Positions 19,391-28,542 of a stretch of 64,000 nt of DNA are shown one piece after another. The first letter of the stretch is position 1; each line of letters starts with the position of its first letter. The DNA is taken from contig NZ_QEWW01000004.1 of NCBI RefSeq assembly GCF_003121895.1, positions 1 to 64,000 of the forward strand. The letters run 5' to 3'. A program made the translations under genes and the position numbers. This DNA comes from Ignatzschineria cameli. Its GTDB lineage: Bacteria > Pseudomonadota > Gammaproteobacteria > Cardiobacteriales > Wohlfahrtiimonadaceae. The notes under the pieces were generated by a model. The model saw only the letters and a program-made list of their open reading frames with translations, made no database searches and had not been told where the DNA came from.

Positions 19391-20107
19391 CTAGGCACCG
19401 CAAATTTCAACCTTTAAGGTGATATCGGTATCTACTTGACGCGGTGGTTCCCAAGGAGTTGATTGGGCAACAAGACGAATACTAAGCTGATGACGATTAC
19501 CACTAAATTCGGGAAAGAAATCGTAACCTTCCGTATTTAAGCGTAAGAGTCCTGCTTTCCATTTTACCGAGCGATAGTAGAAACCGTGCTTAAAGATGCA
19601 CTCCTCCTCCACCATTTTGCTCCGAAGATGGGTTAACACAAAGCGGACTGCGTGCATGATATTATCGATAACCGACATCCATTGATAGAAATGTTGCTTG
19701 CGAAGCTCAAAGGGCATATTGAGCCAATTGTGAAGGACGGGAAGATCAAACGCGCAGATTCCGCCAACAATCACAAATCGTTGCCGTAAGGTATTGAGGA
19801 AGACATTCTCCTTAACATCATCGTAGGCACGGAAAGATTGCCGGCTTAAAATATTCTTTAGTTCAACTGCCTCTAACTGATCTTCACCCTCTAATTTCTT
19901 CATCGAGATCATCTGATCGAGCTGTTTAATCAATTCAATCTTCGTATCATTTTTAGAAACGAGTGTCACTAGATCTAGCAATGCCCGAACAGCAGCTATG
20001 GTACTATATTCTGAATCATGCTCAATATAGACAACCGCTTGTTCAGCTAACATCTCGATTCTTAAAAAGCGTCTAATACCTTCTGTTAATGGAAACTCGT
20101 AAATCAT
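19391..20107 (-). CDS. zapD: Cell division protein ZapD
   Basis: Cytoplasmic protein that bundles FtsZ filaments and aids Z-ring assembly (formerly YacF). The 238-residue product starts MIYEFPLTEGIRRFLRIE, typical of the family, and includes CAFDLPVLHNWL and HGFYYRSV segments. It follows coaE (110-bp gap), as in pilBCD-coaE-zapD clusters of Pseudomonas and relatives. Confidence 0.93.
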   Translation of the reverse strand: MIYEFPLTEGIRRFLRIEMLAEQAVVYIEHDSEYSTIAAVRALLDLVTLVSKNDTKIELIKQLDQMISMKKLEGEDQLEAVELKNILSRQSFRAYDDVKENVFLNTLRQRFVIVGGICAFDLPVLHNWLNMPFELRKQHFYQWMSVIDNIMHAVRFVLTHLRSKMVEEECIFKHGFYYRSVKWKAGLLRLNTEGYDFFPEFSGNRHQLSIRLVAQSTPWEPPRQVDTDITLKVEICGA

Positions 20108-20217
20108 TCTAATCCTTATCTGTTATTTCACGATCTCGCTTTAGCAATGAGCTCAAAGAGTAGTCTATCACTCTTACAACTCCTGTAACCCCAGCAACTA
20201 CTGCAACTACTACATGT

Positions 20218-20901
20218 CTAAGCCAAAACGATCGGTTCTATATAGTGTTGATGAAGCTTATCGAGTTGCCGCTTCACAAACTGATTGTTTTCATTGATGA
20301 TAATATGATTACCTAACTTGCGTCGATCTAAACGAGAGATTTGAGCATTAATAATCTTCTCTGCTAACGCTTGATCAATATTATCACGCGCCATTAAGCG
20401 CTGTAACTGTAATTGATAGGGAACCTCAACGACTAAGACTTCATCACATAAGAAGAGATAGGGAGATTTTAGATCAATAACCGGCACAACGACGACAATA
20501 TAGGGGACATTTTCTGCTTCAGCTATCATCTTCTCAACAGCGCTTCGAATTCGCCCATGCAAAATCGCCTCTAGCTGCTGCTTTGCATTGAGATCATTAA
20601 AGATCAGCGCGCGCATCTTTGCCCGATCAAGCTCACCCGATTCTGTAAAGAGATCGGCACCAAAATAGGCTCGAATCTCTGCAAGTGCCGCTCTTCCCTG
20701 CTCATTATCGCTTTGTGTCATCGAGCGAGAGATCTGATCGGTATCGATAATCATCGCCCCTTTAGATGCAAGGTAATCGGAGACAAATGTCTTACCACTT
20801 GCTATTCCGCCCGTCAAAAGAAGGCACCTTGCTCTTTTACCCAAATCACTCTTTTCTTGATGATGATCATCTACGATCAATTGATCACGCTTATCGCCCA
20901 T
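20218..20901 (-). CDS. coaE: Dephospho-CoA kinase
   Basis: Last step of coenzyme A synthesis: ATP-dependent 3'-phosphorylation of dephospho-CoA. The protein has the P-loop LLLTGGIASGKT, the DTDQISR motif (Asp after the first strand) and a LID region. It carries about 25 extra residues before the P-loop compared with typical CoaE; they are polar and may be a disordered extension or an upstream start choice. It lies between pilD and zapD. Confidence 0.95.
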   Translation of the reverse strand: MGDKRDQLIVDDHHQEKSDLGKRARCLLLTGGIASGKTFVSDYLASKGAMIIDTDQISRSMTQSDNEQGRAALAEIRAYFGADLFTESGELDRAKMRALIFNDLNAKQQLEAILHGRIRSAVEKMIAEAENVPYIVVVVPVIDLKSPYLFLCDEVLVVEVPYQLQLQRLMARDNIDQALAEKIINAQISRLDRRKLGNHIIINENNQFVKRQLDKLHQHYIEPIVLA

Positions 20902-20960
20902 CGCTGTTACTCTCCCTCATTGCTACCTCTCCTACTCTACACTCAACTCGACTTATCAAC

Positions 20961-21004
20961 TAGATATCGATTAGATATCGATTAGATATCACTAGACATC
21001 GACA
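20961..21004. repeat. 11-bp tandem repeat between coaE and pilD
   Basis: TAGATATCGAT at 20961-20971 and 20972-20982, then diverged copies (TAGATATCACT, TAGACATCGAC) to about 21004. Confidence 0.7.
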
Positions 21005-21072
21005 AGGCATCAACGCCCTTACGACTCTGATAATGTGCCGGTAGATACGCTGCAATCGCTCCTCTTTTTCGA

Positions 21073-21927
21073 TCAATAACCGAAAATTTGTAAGTTAAAG
21101 TAGAGAATTATACCTGAAAATCCTAATGCCGGCGCAAACGGAATCACTTTCGCTGCCGATTGATCTCTTCTCTCTTCTTGCAAAAATAACCAGAGATAGC
21201 TCAGTACACCATAGAGCAATCCCAAAAGCGCACTTAAAAGAAGCAGTAATGGTAAATTCCCCACACCTATCCAAGCAAGTAGTGCCGCAAAGAGCTTAAT
21301 ATCGCCCCGCCCCATCACCTCTCTTCTACTCAAAAGTAGCCCTATCCAATAGATAGACTCAAAAAGGAGATAACCTAAAATGACACCCCAAAGCGCCCCC
21401 TCCACCACAAAAGGGGTTAAATGGAGAAGTGCTAGAGAGAGTCCCGACCAGAGAAAGAGATACAAAAGTGGATCTGGAATCAGATAATAACGACAATCGA
21501 AGAGAATTAAGGGCAGTAAAAGCAACAGAAAAAGGCCATCTTGCCACTTAAGTAAATAGGCAAAGAAAAAAGAGAGAATCAAGGTCAGCAGAAATAGTAG
21601 CCCCCATAAAAGGAGAAAGAGAAAGGAGAGATTCTGCCAAAGTCTGCGTAATCTTTGATTGCTCACCCATTGCGGTAGACACCAATTGAGTAACCTTAAG
21701 GGTTGTTCAAAGAGCTGTAATCTTCGATTCTCCCCGGGTTCTCTCATCTCTTTTGATTCTCGCCACAAAGCAAGATAGATTCCTTTACGAATCCACCAGA
21801 GCCAGAGGGTCAGTAACGTTACGCCAAGGGCAACCGTTGCTGATTGGGCAAGCGCCTTCAATATCAAAATCACTATCTGAAGAAAAGAAGATTCAGAAAG
21901 GCTCTGCTCACTCAATAGCATTCTCAT
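21073..21927 (-). CDS. pilD: Prepilin peptidase of the A24 family with a degenerate N-terminal domain
   Basis: Inner-membrane aspartic protease predicted to cut the leader from pilins. The peptidase half is intact: FDCRYYLIPD with Asp144 and MGRGDIKL with Asp209, set among several membrane helices. The N-terminal half lacks the four zinc-binding cysteines (CxxC twice) and the usual GSFLNV...RLP signature; only Cys83 and Cys145 are present. It may cleave without the usual N-methylation, or methylate differently. It is ten bases downstream of pilC and cotranscribed with coaE. Confidence 0.85.
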   Translation of the reverse strand: MRMLLSEQSLSESSFLQIVILILKALAQSATVALGVTLLTLWLWWIRKGIYLALWRESKEMREPGENRRLQLFEQPLRLLNWCLPQWVSNQRLRRLWQNLSFLFLLLWGLLFLLTLILSFFFAYLLKWQDGLFLLLLLPLILFDCRYYLIPDPLLYLFLWSGLSLALLHLTPFVVEGALWGVILGYLLFESIYWIGLLLSRREVMGRGDIKLFAALLAWIGVGNLPLLLLLSALLGLLYGVLSYLWLFLQEERRDQSAAKVIPFAPALGFSGIILYFNLQIFGY

Positions 21928-21936
21928 AATATGCCC

Positions 21937-22995
21937 CTACAATGCCGATCCAAGATTGAAGAGTGGTAGATAGAGCGCGATCAAGATTACACCGACTAAA
22001 GCACCAATAAAAAGTAACGATAGCGGATCGATCAGAGCAATAAGCCCTTCAATTCGCCCTTTTAATCGAGCATTATGGTAATCGGCAATTCGCTTCATCA
22101 CAGAGGTTAACTCTCCACTCATCTCACCAATTGAGATCATCGTTAAAGCCACATCACTCATCAAGCCACTATCGGTTGCACTCAGATGAAGTGATTGTCC
22201 GGCACTTAGCGCGGCAATCATCTCCTCCAACTTCTCCTTCTGATAATGATTTTCAACGCTCTCGCCAAAAAGCTTAAGCGCATTCACTAAGGTAACACCA
22301 CTCTGTAACATCAAATTTAAGACAGTCGCACAGCGGACAATAAAGCTTTCCTGCAAAATCATCCCCAATAACGGGAGCTCTAATACGATTCGATCAAACT
22401 GATAACGAAAGCGCCCTTCAGCGCCGTAGAGGCGAATAATACCCCACACTAAAATCAAAAATGAGGTCAGCCAATAGAGCATGGCCGGTGAGAAGAGAAA
22501 ATGGGAAAATTGGATCACCTTTTGTGTCAACAATGGCAGAGATTCACCGCCAGCGCGATAGATCGATTCAAAGGTAGGTACAATTGCAATCAAAATAAAG
22601 AGTAGAACAGCTATCGCTACCACTAAAACCGTTAATGGATAGCGCAAAGCATTACGAATCATCGCTACTCTCTCATGCTCGGTGCGTTCTAAGGATTCTA
22701 GATAGTGAAAAACAGCAGATAATTGCCCTGATCGCTCTCCTACCCTTATCAAAGCTAGATAGAGTCTTGAAAAGCTACGGGGTGCTAAGGCTAAGACCGT
22801 CGAGAGCGCTTGCCCTGCCATCACGCTTTCTTGTAGTTTTCGAAAGAGAAATTGCAAACGTCGCCGGGTACTATGCGTTGTTAATAGCACTAACGCTTGA
22901 GTCAAAGGAACGCCGGCATCAAGTAACAATGCCATCTGCTCTGTAAAGAAGCGTCGCTCTTGCCAACTTAGCTCTAAACGCTCTAATTTCTGCAT
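21937..22995 (-). CDS. pilC: Type IV pilus inner-membrane platform protein
   Basis: GspF-family protein that couples the PilB motor to pilin assembly. It has two homologous cytoplasmic domains (FTEQMALLLDAGVPLTQAL near the N terminus and RCATVLNLMLQSGVTLVNALKL in the second half) and three main membrane segments. I chose ATG at 22995 (352 residues) because GGAG lies six bases upstream; three further in-frame ATG codons up to 23034 lack a good SD. pilB, usually adjacent, lies about 18 kb away. Confidence 0.93.
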   Translation of the reverse strand: MQKLERLELSWQERRFFTEQMALLLDAGVPLTQALVLLTTHSTRRRLQFLFRKLQESVMAGQALSTVLALAPRSFSRLYLALIRVGERSGQLSAVFHYLESLERTEHERVAMIRNALRYPLTVLVVAIAVLLFILIAIVPTFESIYRAGGESLPLLTQKVIQFSHFLFSPAMLYWLTSFLILVWGIIRLYGAEGRFRYQFDRIVLELPLLGMILQESFIVRCATVLNLMLQSGVTLVNALKLFGESVENHYQKEKLEEMIAALSAGQSLHLSATDSGLMSDVALTMISIGEMSGELTSVMKRIADYHNARLKGRIEGLIALIDPLSLLFIGALVGVILIALYLPLFNLGSAL

Positions 22996-23195
22996 TCGCC
23001 TCTCCATCAAACTATCTCTTCTCATCGGTATCATCTATTCGTTATCATCTAAAATGATCAACTCAATGCTCAGATTGCACCCATCGATGGAGATAAGCGT
23101 AGTGAAGTGGACGTATTTTCGGGAAGAGAATATCAGAGGCGGAATATTTACCGGCGCAATACAAAAAAACTTAAGAAGCGCTAATAAAAATTGGA

Positions 23196-23236
23196 CAAAA
23201 AAGCAAAAAGCTCTAGCATTTCTACTAGAGCTTCTC
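23196..23236 (-). terminator. Terminator of tRNA-Leu copy 1
   Basis: AGCTCTAG (23209-23216) pairs with CTAGAGCT (23225-23232). On the minus strand a run TTTTTGCTTTTTT follows the stem. Confidence 0.85.
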
Positions 23237-23242
23237 TTTGTA

Positions 23243-23327
23243 TGGTACCGACGCCCAGATTTGAACTGGGACGCAGTTACGCACTACCACCTCAAGGTAG
23301 CGTGTCTACCAATTCCACCACGCCGGC
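23243..23327 (-). tRNA. tRNA-Leu(GAG), copy 1
   Basis: 85 nt including an encoded CCA (plus-strand TGG at 23243-23245). The acceptor is GCCGGCG paired with CGUCGGU and includes the G1-U72 pair seen in E. coli leuU. The anticodon loop UUGAGGU gives GAG. It has a long variable arm. It differs from copy 2 at only two bases, both in the variable arm at opposing positions (G and U here, C and A in copy 2). It has its own terminator and lies on the far side of repeat cluster C from secG. Confidence 0.95.
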
Positions 23328-23436
23328 ATTACTCAATCAACTTTTAAACTGCTTGCTGAATTGAGGAAAACAATATTACAACCCTTCCCAACATAAAACA
23401 AGCAGATGAGAAAAAATAATACAAAACAGTAAATAC

Positions 23437-24262
23437 TCCCGGCATTATCAATGCCAAATGGCGGGCATGCACCGGTTAAAAGAATGAAATAGTAAACTCC
23501 CACCGCTCCACAGATTTTCTTATTTGTTGAAACAACACTGGCAGATGAGTTGCCGGTAATTAGCGATACTTTATCATCGGCAATGAAAGCGCCGATTGGC
23601 GGGCATGCAGTAGTGAAAAGAGTGCAATAGTCGGTTCCCGCCCCTCAATGAATCTTCTTAAGAATCATTCATCAAAAAATAGGCTGAACGCTGCCGGTCC
23701 TCACTATCGCATATTTCCATCAATCTCGCGCCGGCAGAGGGCAATCTCAATTACCGGCAAATATTTGTTAGATAGAAAATATTCCCGGCATCATCGATGC
23801 CAAATGGTGGGCATACACTAGTTAAAAGAATGAAATAGTAAGCTCCCACCGCTCCACAGATTTTCTTATTTGTTGAAACAACACTGGCAGATGAGTTGCC
23901 GGTAATTAGCGATACTTTATCATCGGCAATGAAAGCGCCGATTGGCGGGCATGCAGTGGTGAAAAGAGTGCAATAGTCGGTTCCCGCCCCCTCAATGAAT
24001 CTTCTTAAGAATCATTCATCAAAAAATAGGCTGAACGCTGCCGGTCCTCACTATCGCATATTTCCATCAATCTCGCGCCGGCAGAGGGCAATCTCAATTG
24101 CCGGCAATTAGCGATACTTTATCATCGGCACTGAAAGTGCCGAGTGGCGGGCATGCAGTGGTGAAAAGAGTGCAATAGTTGGTTCCCGCAGCTCAATGAA
24201 TCTTCTTAAGAATCATTCATCAAAAAATAAGCTGAACATTGCCGGTTCTTACTAAAAATATA
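23437..24262 (-). repeat. Repeat cluster C between two tRNA-Leu genes
   Basis: GCGGG-type elements on the plus strand lie at 23461-23505, 23599-23643, 23807-23851, 23945-23989 and 24147-24191. GCCGGC-type elements on the minus strand lie at 23692-23738 and 24039-24085, with a truncated one at 24238-24260. The element at 23807 has arms GGTGGG/CCCACC, so both arms changed together and pairing is kept. A block of about 340 bp (from about 23437) is repeated once. Relative to clusters A and B the whole composite is reversed. Nothing else was seen in this 1-kb spacer. Confidence 0.85.
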
Positions 24263-24284
24263 TTCAACAAAATGTATTTAATAG

Positions 24285-24324
24285 AAAAATAAAAAAATCC
24301 TAGATAGCTTTCACTATCTAGGAT
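24285..24324 (-). terminator. Terminator of tRNA-Leu copy 2 (secG-tRNA transcript)
   Basis: ATCCTAGATAG (24297-24307) pairs perfectly with CTATCTAGGAT (24314-24324), followed on the minus strand by TTTTTTTATTT. Confidence 0.9.
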
Positions 24325-24330
24325 CTCTGT

Positions 24331-24415
24331 TGGTACCGACGCCCAGATTTGAACTGGGACGCTGTTAGGCACTACCACCTCAAGGTAGCGTGTCTACCAA
24401 TTCCACCACGCCGGC
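24331..24415 (-). tRNA. leuU: tRNA-Leu(GAG), copy 2, next to secG
   Basis: 85 nt with encoded CCA (TGG at 24331-24333 on plus). Anticodon GAG in loop UUGAGGU. It closely resembles E. coli leuU and, as in E. coli, lies just downstream of secG (25-bp gap), so it is probably cotranscribed with it. The variable arm has a C-A mismatch where copy 1 has a G-U pair. Confidence 0.96.
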
Positions 24416-24440
24416 ATAACTTTTAAAATCTGCTGCAGAG

Positions 24441-24755
24441 TTACTTCGTTACAGGCTCACTGCCACCAATCACAGGAACTTCCTGAATTGGGAGTGAATC
24501 GATCACACTACTGCTAGCGCTAATCTTACCTGAATTAAACATCATTACAAGACTTGTAATGAAAAAAAGCGCAACCATCCACTTCGTAAGACGTGCGAGA
24601 AAGTTCGCTTTCCCCGCCGCACCGAACACCGTACCTGATGCGCCCTGTCCGAAAGAAGCACCTATATTCGCGCCCTTACCTTGCTGTACAAGTACTAATG
24701 CAATAATAATAAGACATACTACAACATGAAGAACATAAATTAGATTTTCAAGCAT
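24441..24755 (-). CDS. secG: Preprotein translocase subunit SecG
   Basis: Small partner of SecYE in the general secretion channel. The 104-residue protein has two membrane segments (about 4-22 and 56-74) separated by the conserved loop VLVQQGKGANIGASFGQGASGTVFG (described here in part). It follows tpiA by 26 bases and precedes tRNA-Leu. Confidence 0.95.
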   Translation of the reverse strand: MLENLIYVLHVVVCLIIIALVLVQQGKGANIGASFGQGASGTVFGAAGKANFLARLTKWMVALFFITSLVMMFNSGKISASSSVIDSLPIQEVPVIGGSEPVTK

Positions 24756-24781
24756 CTTTCTTACTCTACCTTATCCTAAAA

Positions 24782-25531
24782 TTAGGCTAAAACAATCTTT
24801 GCAAACTCTTTAGCTTTCAACGATGCGCCTCCAACGAGAGCCCCATCAATATTCTCTTGTGCAAAGAGTGATTCTACATTTGATGCATTCACGCTACCGC
24901 CATAAACCACTCTTACAAGGTTCGATATTTTATCATCGTAACTTTTTAAAGTACAGAGAATAAAATCATGAACACTCTCTGCTTCTTCTGGCGTCGCTGT
25001 TTTACCCGTCCCGATCGCCCAAACAGGCTCATATGCAATAATGGCATTCTTAAATGCTTCAATTCCAATCGCATCGATCACTGAGGTTAACTGCTTTTTG
25101 ATAACCGCTTCAGTCTCTCCAGCTTCCCGCTCTTCCAAAGTTTCACCCACACAGATAACGGGAATTAAACCGGCATCAACCACCGCTTTCATCTTTTTCG
25201 CCACATCGGCATCGGTCTCACCATAGAGGGTTCTACGCTCTGAGTGACCAATTAATACATAGCGACATCCAAAATCTTCTACCATCGCTAAAGAGATCTC
25301 ACCTGTAAAGGCGCCCTTCGCTTCTGCCGAGACATTTTGAATTCCCACTTTAATATTGCTCCCTTCTGTAATGGAAGCGACTTGCTGAATATAGATCGCT
25401 GGGGGGAAAACAACCACTTCAGCATCGGCATCTTTGACAAGCTCCATCAACTCATTGAGAAGCTCACGATTCTCCGCAAGTGATCCATTCATCTTCCAGT
25501 TACCCGCTACAAACTGCTTTTTACGACCCAT
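24782..25531 (-). CDS. tpiA: Triosephosphate isomerase
   Basis: Interconverts DHAP and glyceraldehyde 3-phosphate. The 249-residue TIM barrel has Lys13 in GNWKMNG, the catalytic His in IGHSERR and catalytic Glu in AYEPVWAIGTG. It is the first gene of tpiA-secG-tRNA, an order shared with many gammaproteobacteria. Confidence 0.98.
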   Translation of the reverse strand: MGRKKQFVAGNWKMNGSLAENRELLNELMELVKDADAEVVVFPPAIYIQQVASITEGSNIKVGIQNVSAEAKGAFTGEISLAMVEDFGCRYVLIGHSERRTLYGETDADVAKKMKAVVDAGLIPVICVGETLEEREAGETEAVIKKQLTSVIDAIGIEAFKNAIIAYEPVWAIGTGKTATPEEAESVHDFILCTLKSYDDKISNLVRVVYGGSVNASNVESLFAQENIDGALVGGASLKAKEFAKIVLA

Positions 25532-26934
<1,403 letters not shown>

Positions 26935-26986
26935 AACTTAAGACAAAACTTAAAGTAGAATCTTTAAGAGCGCACTAAAAAAATAG

Positions 26987-27030
26987 CAAAGCCCCTATCT
27001 TGAATCTCTCGGTAGGGGTTTCTCTATCAT
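26987..27030 (+). terminator. Partial terminator or attenuator between mreB and mreC
   Basis: CCCCTATC (26992-26999) pairs with GGTAGGGG (27011-27018) with one G-T pair, followed by a weak TTTCTCT run. It would lower mreCD transcription relative to mreB, which is a known expression pattern for this operon. Confidence 0.5.
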
Positions 27031-27091
27031 CCGCAAGATGGCGCCTCGCCTCTTTCACCCACTATTTTTTGCAGTAAACGAGCGAACATTT

Positions 27092-27949
27092 ATGGATAAG
27101 CAAGATAAAGGGCAGGAACAGTTTGAGTTCCAAAGCTTTGGCCTAAAAGGAAAAACGATTTTTTTCTGCTTGCTCTCGATCGCCTTAATGTTTCTTGATC
27201 ATCGGACCCCCTACCTTCGACTCCCTAAATATTACCTTGAAGAGATGATTCATCCACTCTCTTTAATTGCTGAAGCCCCTTACCGAGGGATTGAGACTTT
27301 AAAACAGTGGTATACCGAAAAAGAGGAGCTGCTACAACGGATTGCCACATTAGAAGAGAAAGAGCTCTATCTTGCTTATGAAACGCAACAGATGGCAGCT
27401 TTAACTGCAGAGAATAGGCGTCTACGCCTGCTGTTACAATCCTCCTCAAAGCTCGATCACTCCACGATTATTGCTCAACTGATCAATATCAATTCCGATC
27501 CTTACCGCCATATTGTGCTACTCAATCGTGGTGCTAATCAGGGCGTTAAGGAGAATCTTCCCGTCTTAAATAATCTTGGAATTGTAGGGCAAACAGTCTC
27601 TGTCTCCCCCTCTTCAAGCAAAGTAATTCTCATTACAGACCCTCACCATTCACTCCCGGTGGAGGTCAATCGTAATGGGATTCGTGGGATTGCAAATGGT
27701 AATGGCAAGCTCAATGAGATTGAGATCTCCAATATCGCTTTCGATGATGATGTAAAGGTGGGCGACCTACTTGTTACATCGGGATTAGATGAGCGCTTCC
27801 CCCAAGGTTATCCTGTTGCTGTAATCAAGACAATTACAGTCGATTCCACAGGTTATTTTGCAAAAATTATTGCAACCCCTACTGCCAAGTTAGATCGAAT
27901 TCGTGAGGTCTTAATCTTAACGCCGGGAGAGTATGATGACCTTCATTAA
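27092..27949 (+). CDS. mreC: Rod-shape protein MreC
   Basis: Bitopic elongasome scaffold. From ATG at 27092 it has 285 residues: a short cytoplasmic part, one membrane segment (about 24-40), a coiled coil including LLQRIATLEEKELYLAYETQQ, then beta-barrel domains (NRGANQGVKENLPVL, SGLDERFPQGYPVAVI). An upstream in-frame ATG at 27038 lies too close to the attenuator hairpin and has no SD; the chosen start is also weak. It overlaps mreD by 17 bases. Confidence 0.9.
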   Translation: MDKQDKGQEQFEFQSFGLKGKTIFFCLLSIALMFLDHRTPYLRLPKYYLEEMIHPLSLIAEAPYRGIETLKQWYTEKEELLQRIATLEEKELYLAYETQQMAALTAENRRLRLLLQSSSKLDHSTIIAQLININSDPYRHIVLLNRGANQGVKENLPVLNNLGIVGQTVSVSPSSSKVILITDPHHSLPVEVNRNGIRGIANGNGKLNEIEISNIAFDDDVKVGDLLVTSGLDERFPQGYPVAVIKTITVDSTGYFAKIIATPTAKLDRIREVLILTPGEYDDLH

Positions 27950-28427
27950 ACGATTTATTATTATTTTGATCACTTTTGGTATCGCCATTGTGTTAGATAC
28001 CATCTCGATGCCCAACTTTTTTGAGGCGATTCGTCCTAACTGGACCACCATGACCATGCTCTTTTGGGCAATTAAATTGCAGAGACACTTTGGCATCGGT
28101 TCTGCTTGGCTGATGGGACTCCTTCTCGATATCTCTAAATCCTTTGTCTGGGGCCTGCATGGATTTACCTTTGCACTGCTTTGCTATATTGTAAAACGTT
28201 ACTATCCTCGGATAAAATCTTTCACATTACCGGTAAAGACCTGCCTTATCCCTATACTTTTGATCATACAATCTCTTATTACCATCTGGGTGAATGGCAT
28301 TTTAGGTAATTCAACTCCTAGCTTTACCCATTGGGTGATACCGATAGTTGTCTCTAGCCTCTTATGGCCGATTCTCAATATTCTTCTTTCGGAGATCTGT
28401 GACGTTTTTGGTATCACTGATAAGTAG
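27933..28427 (+). CDS. mreD: Rod-shape protein MreD
   Basis: Integral membrane elongasome protein of 164 residues with about five membrane segments. It is typical of MreD in size, with the conserved GLLLDISKSFVWGLHGF segment. It starts inside the end of mreC with GGGAG just upstream. Two adjacent ATG codons make the exact start uncertain by one residue. Confidence 0.92.
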   Translation: MMTFIKRFIIILITFGIAIVLDTISMPNFFEAIRPNWTTMTMLFWAIKLQRHFGIGSAWLMGLLLDISKSFVWGLHGFTFALLCYIVKRYYPRIKSFTLPVKTCLIPILLIIQSLITIWVNGILGNSTPSFTHWVIPIVVSSLLWPILNILLSEICDVFGITDK

Positions 28428-28542
28428 ATCGGCTCTCTATTGATCGGTATTGAATCGATATTGATCAGTATTAATCACTCTAAACCAATACTTTCTACTC
28501 ATAAAAATAGAGCTTTAGACAGCAGATAGATTAGATAAACCT

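Noticed and set aside
23437-24262. Integron attC array
   Set aside because: Elements are palindromic but lack the paired RYYYAAC/GTTRRRY core sites, contain no cassette ORFs, and no integrase is seen.
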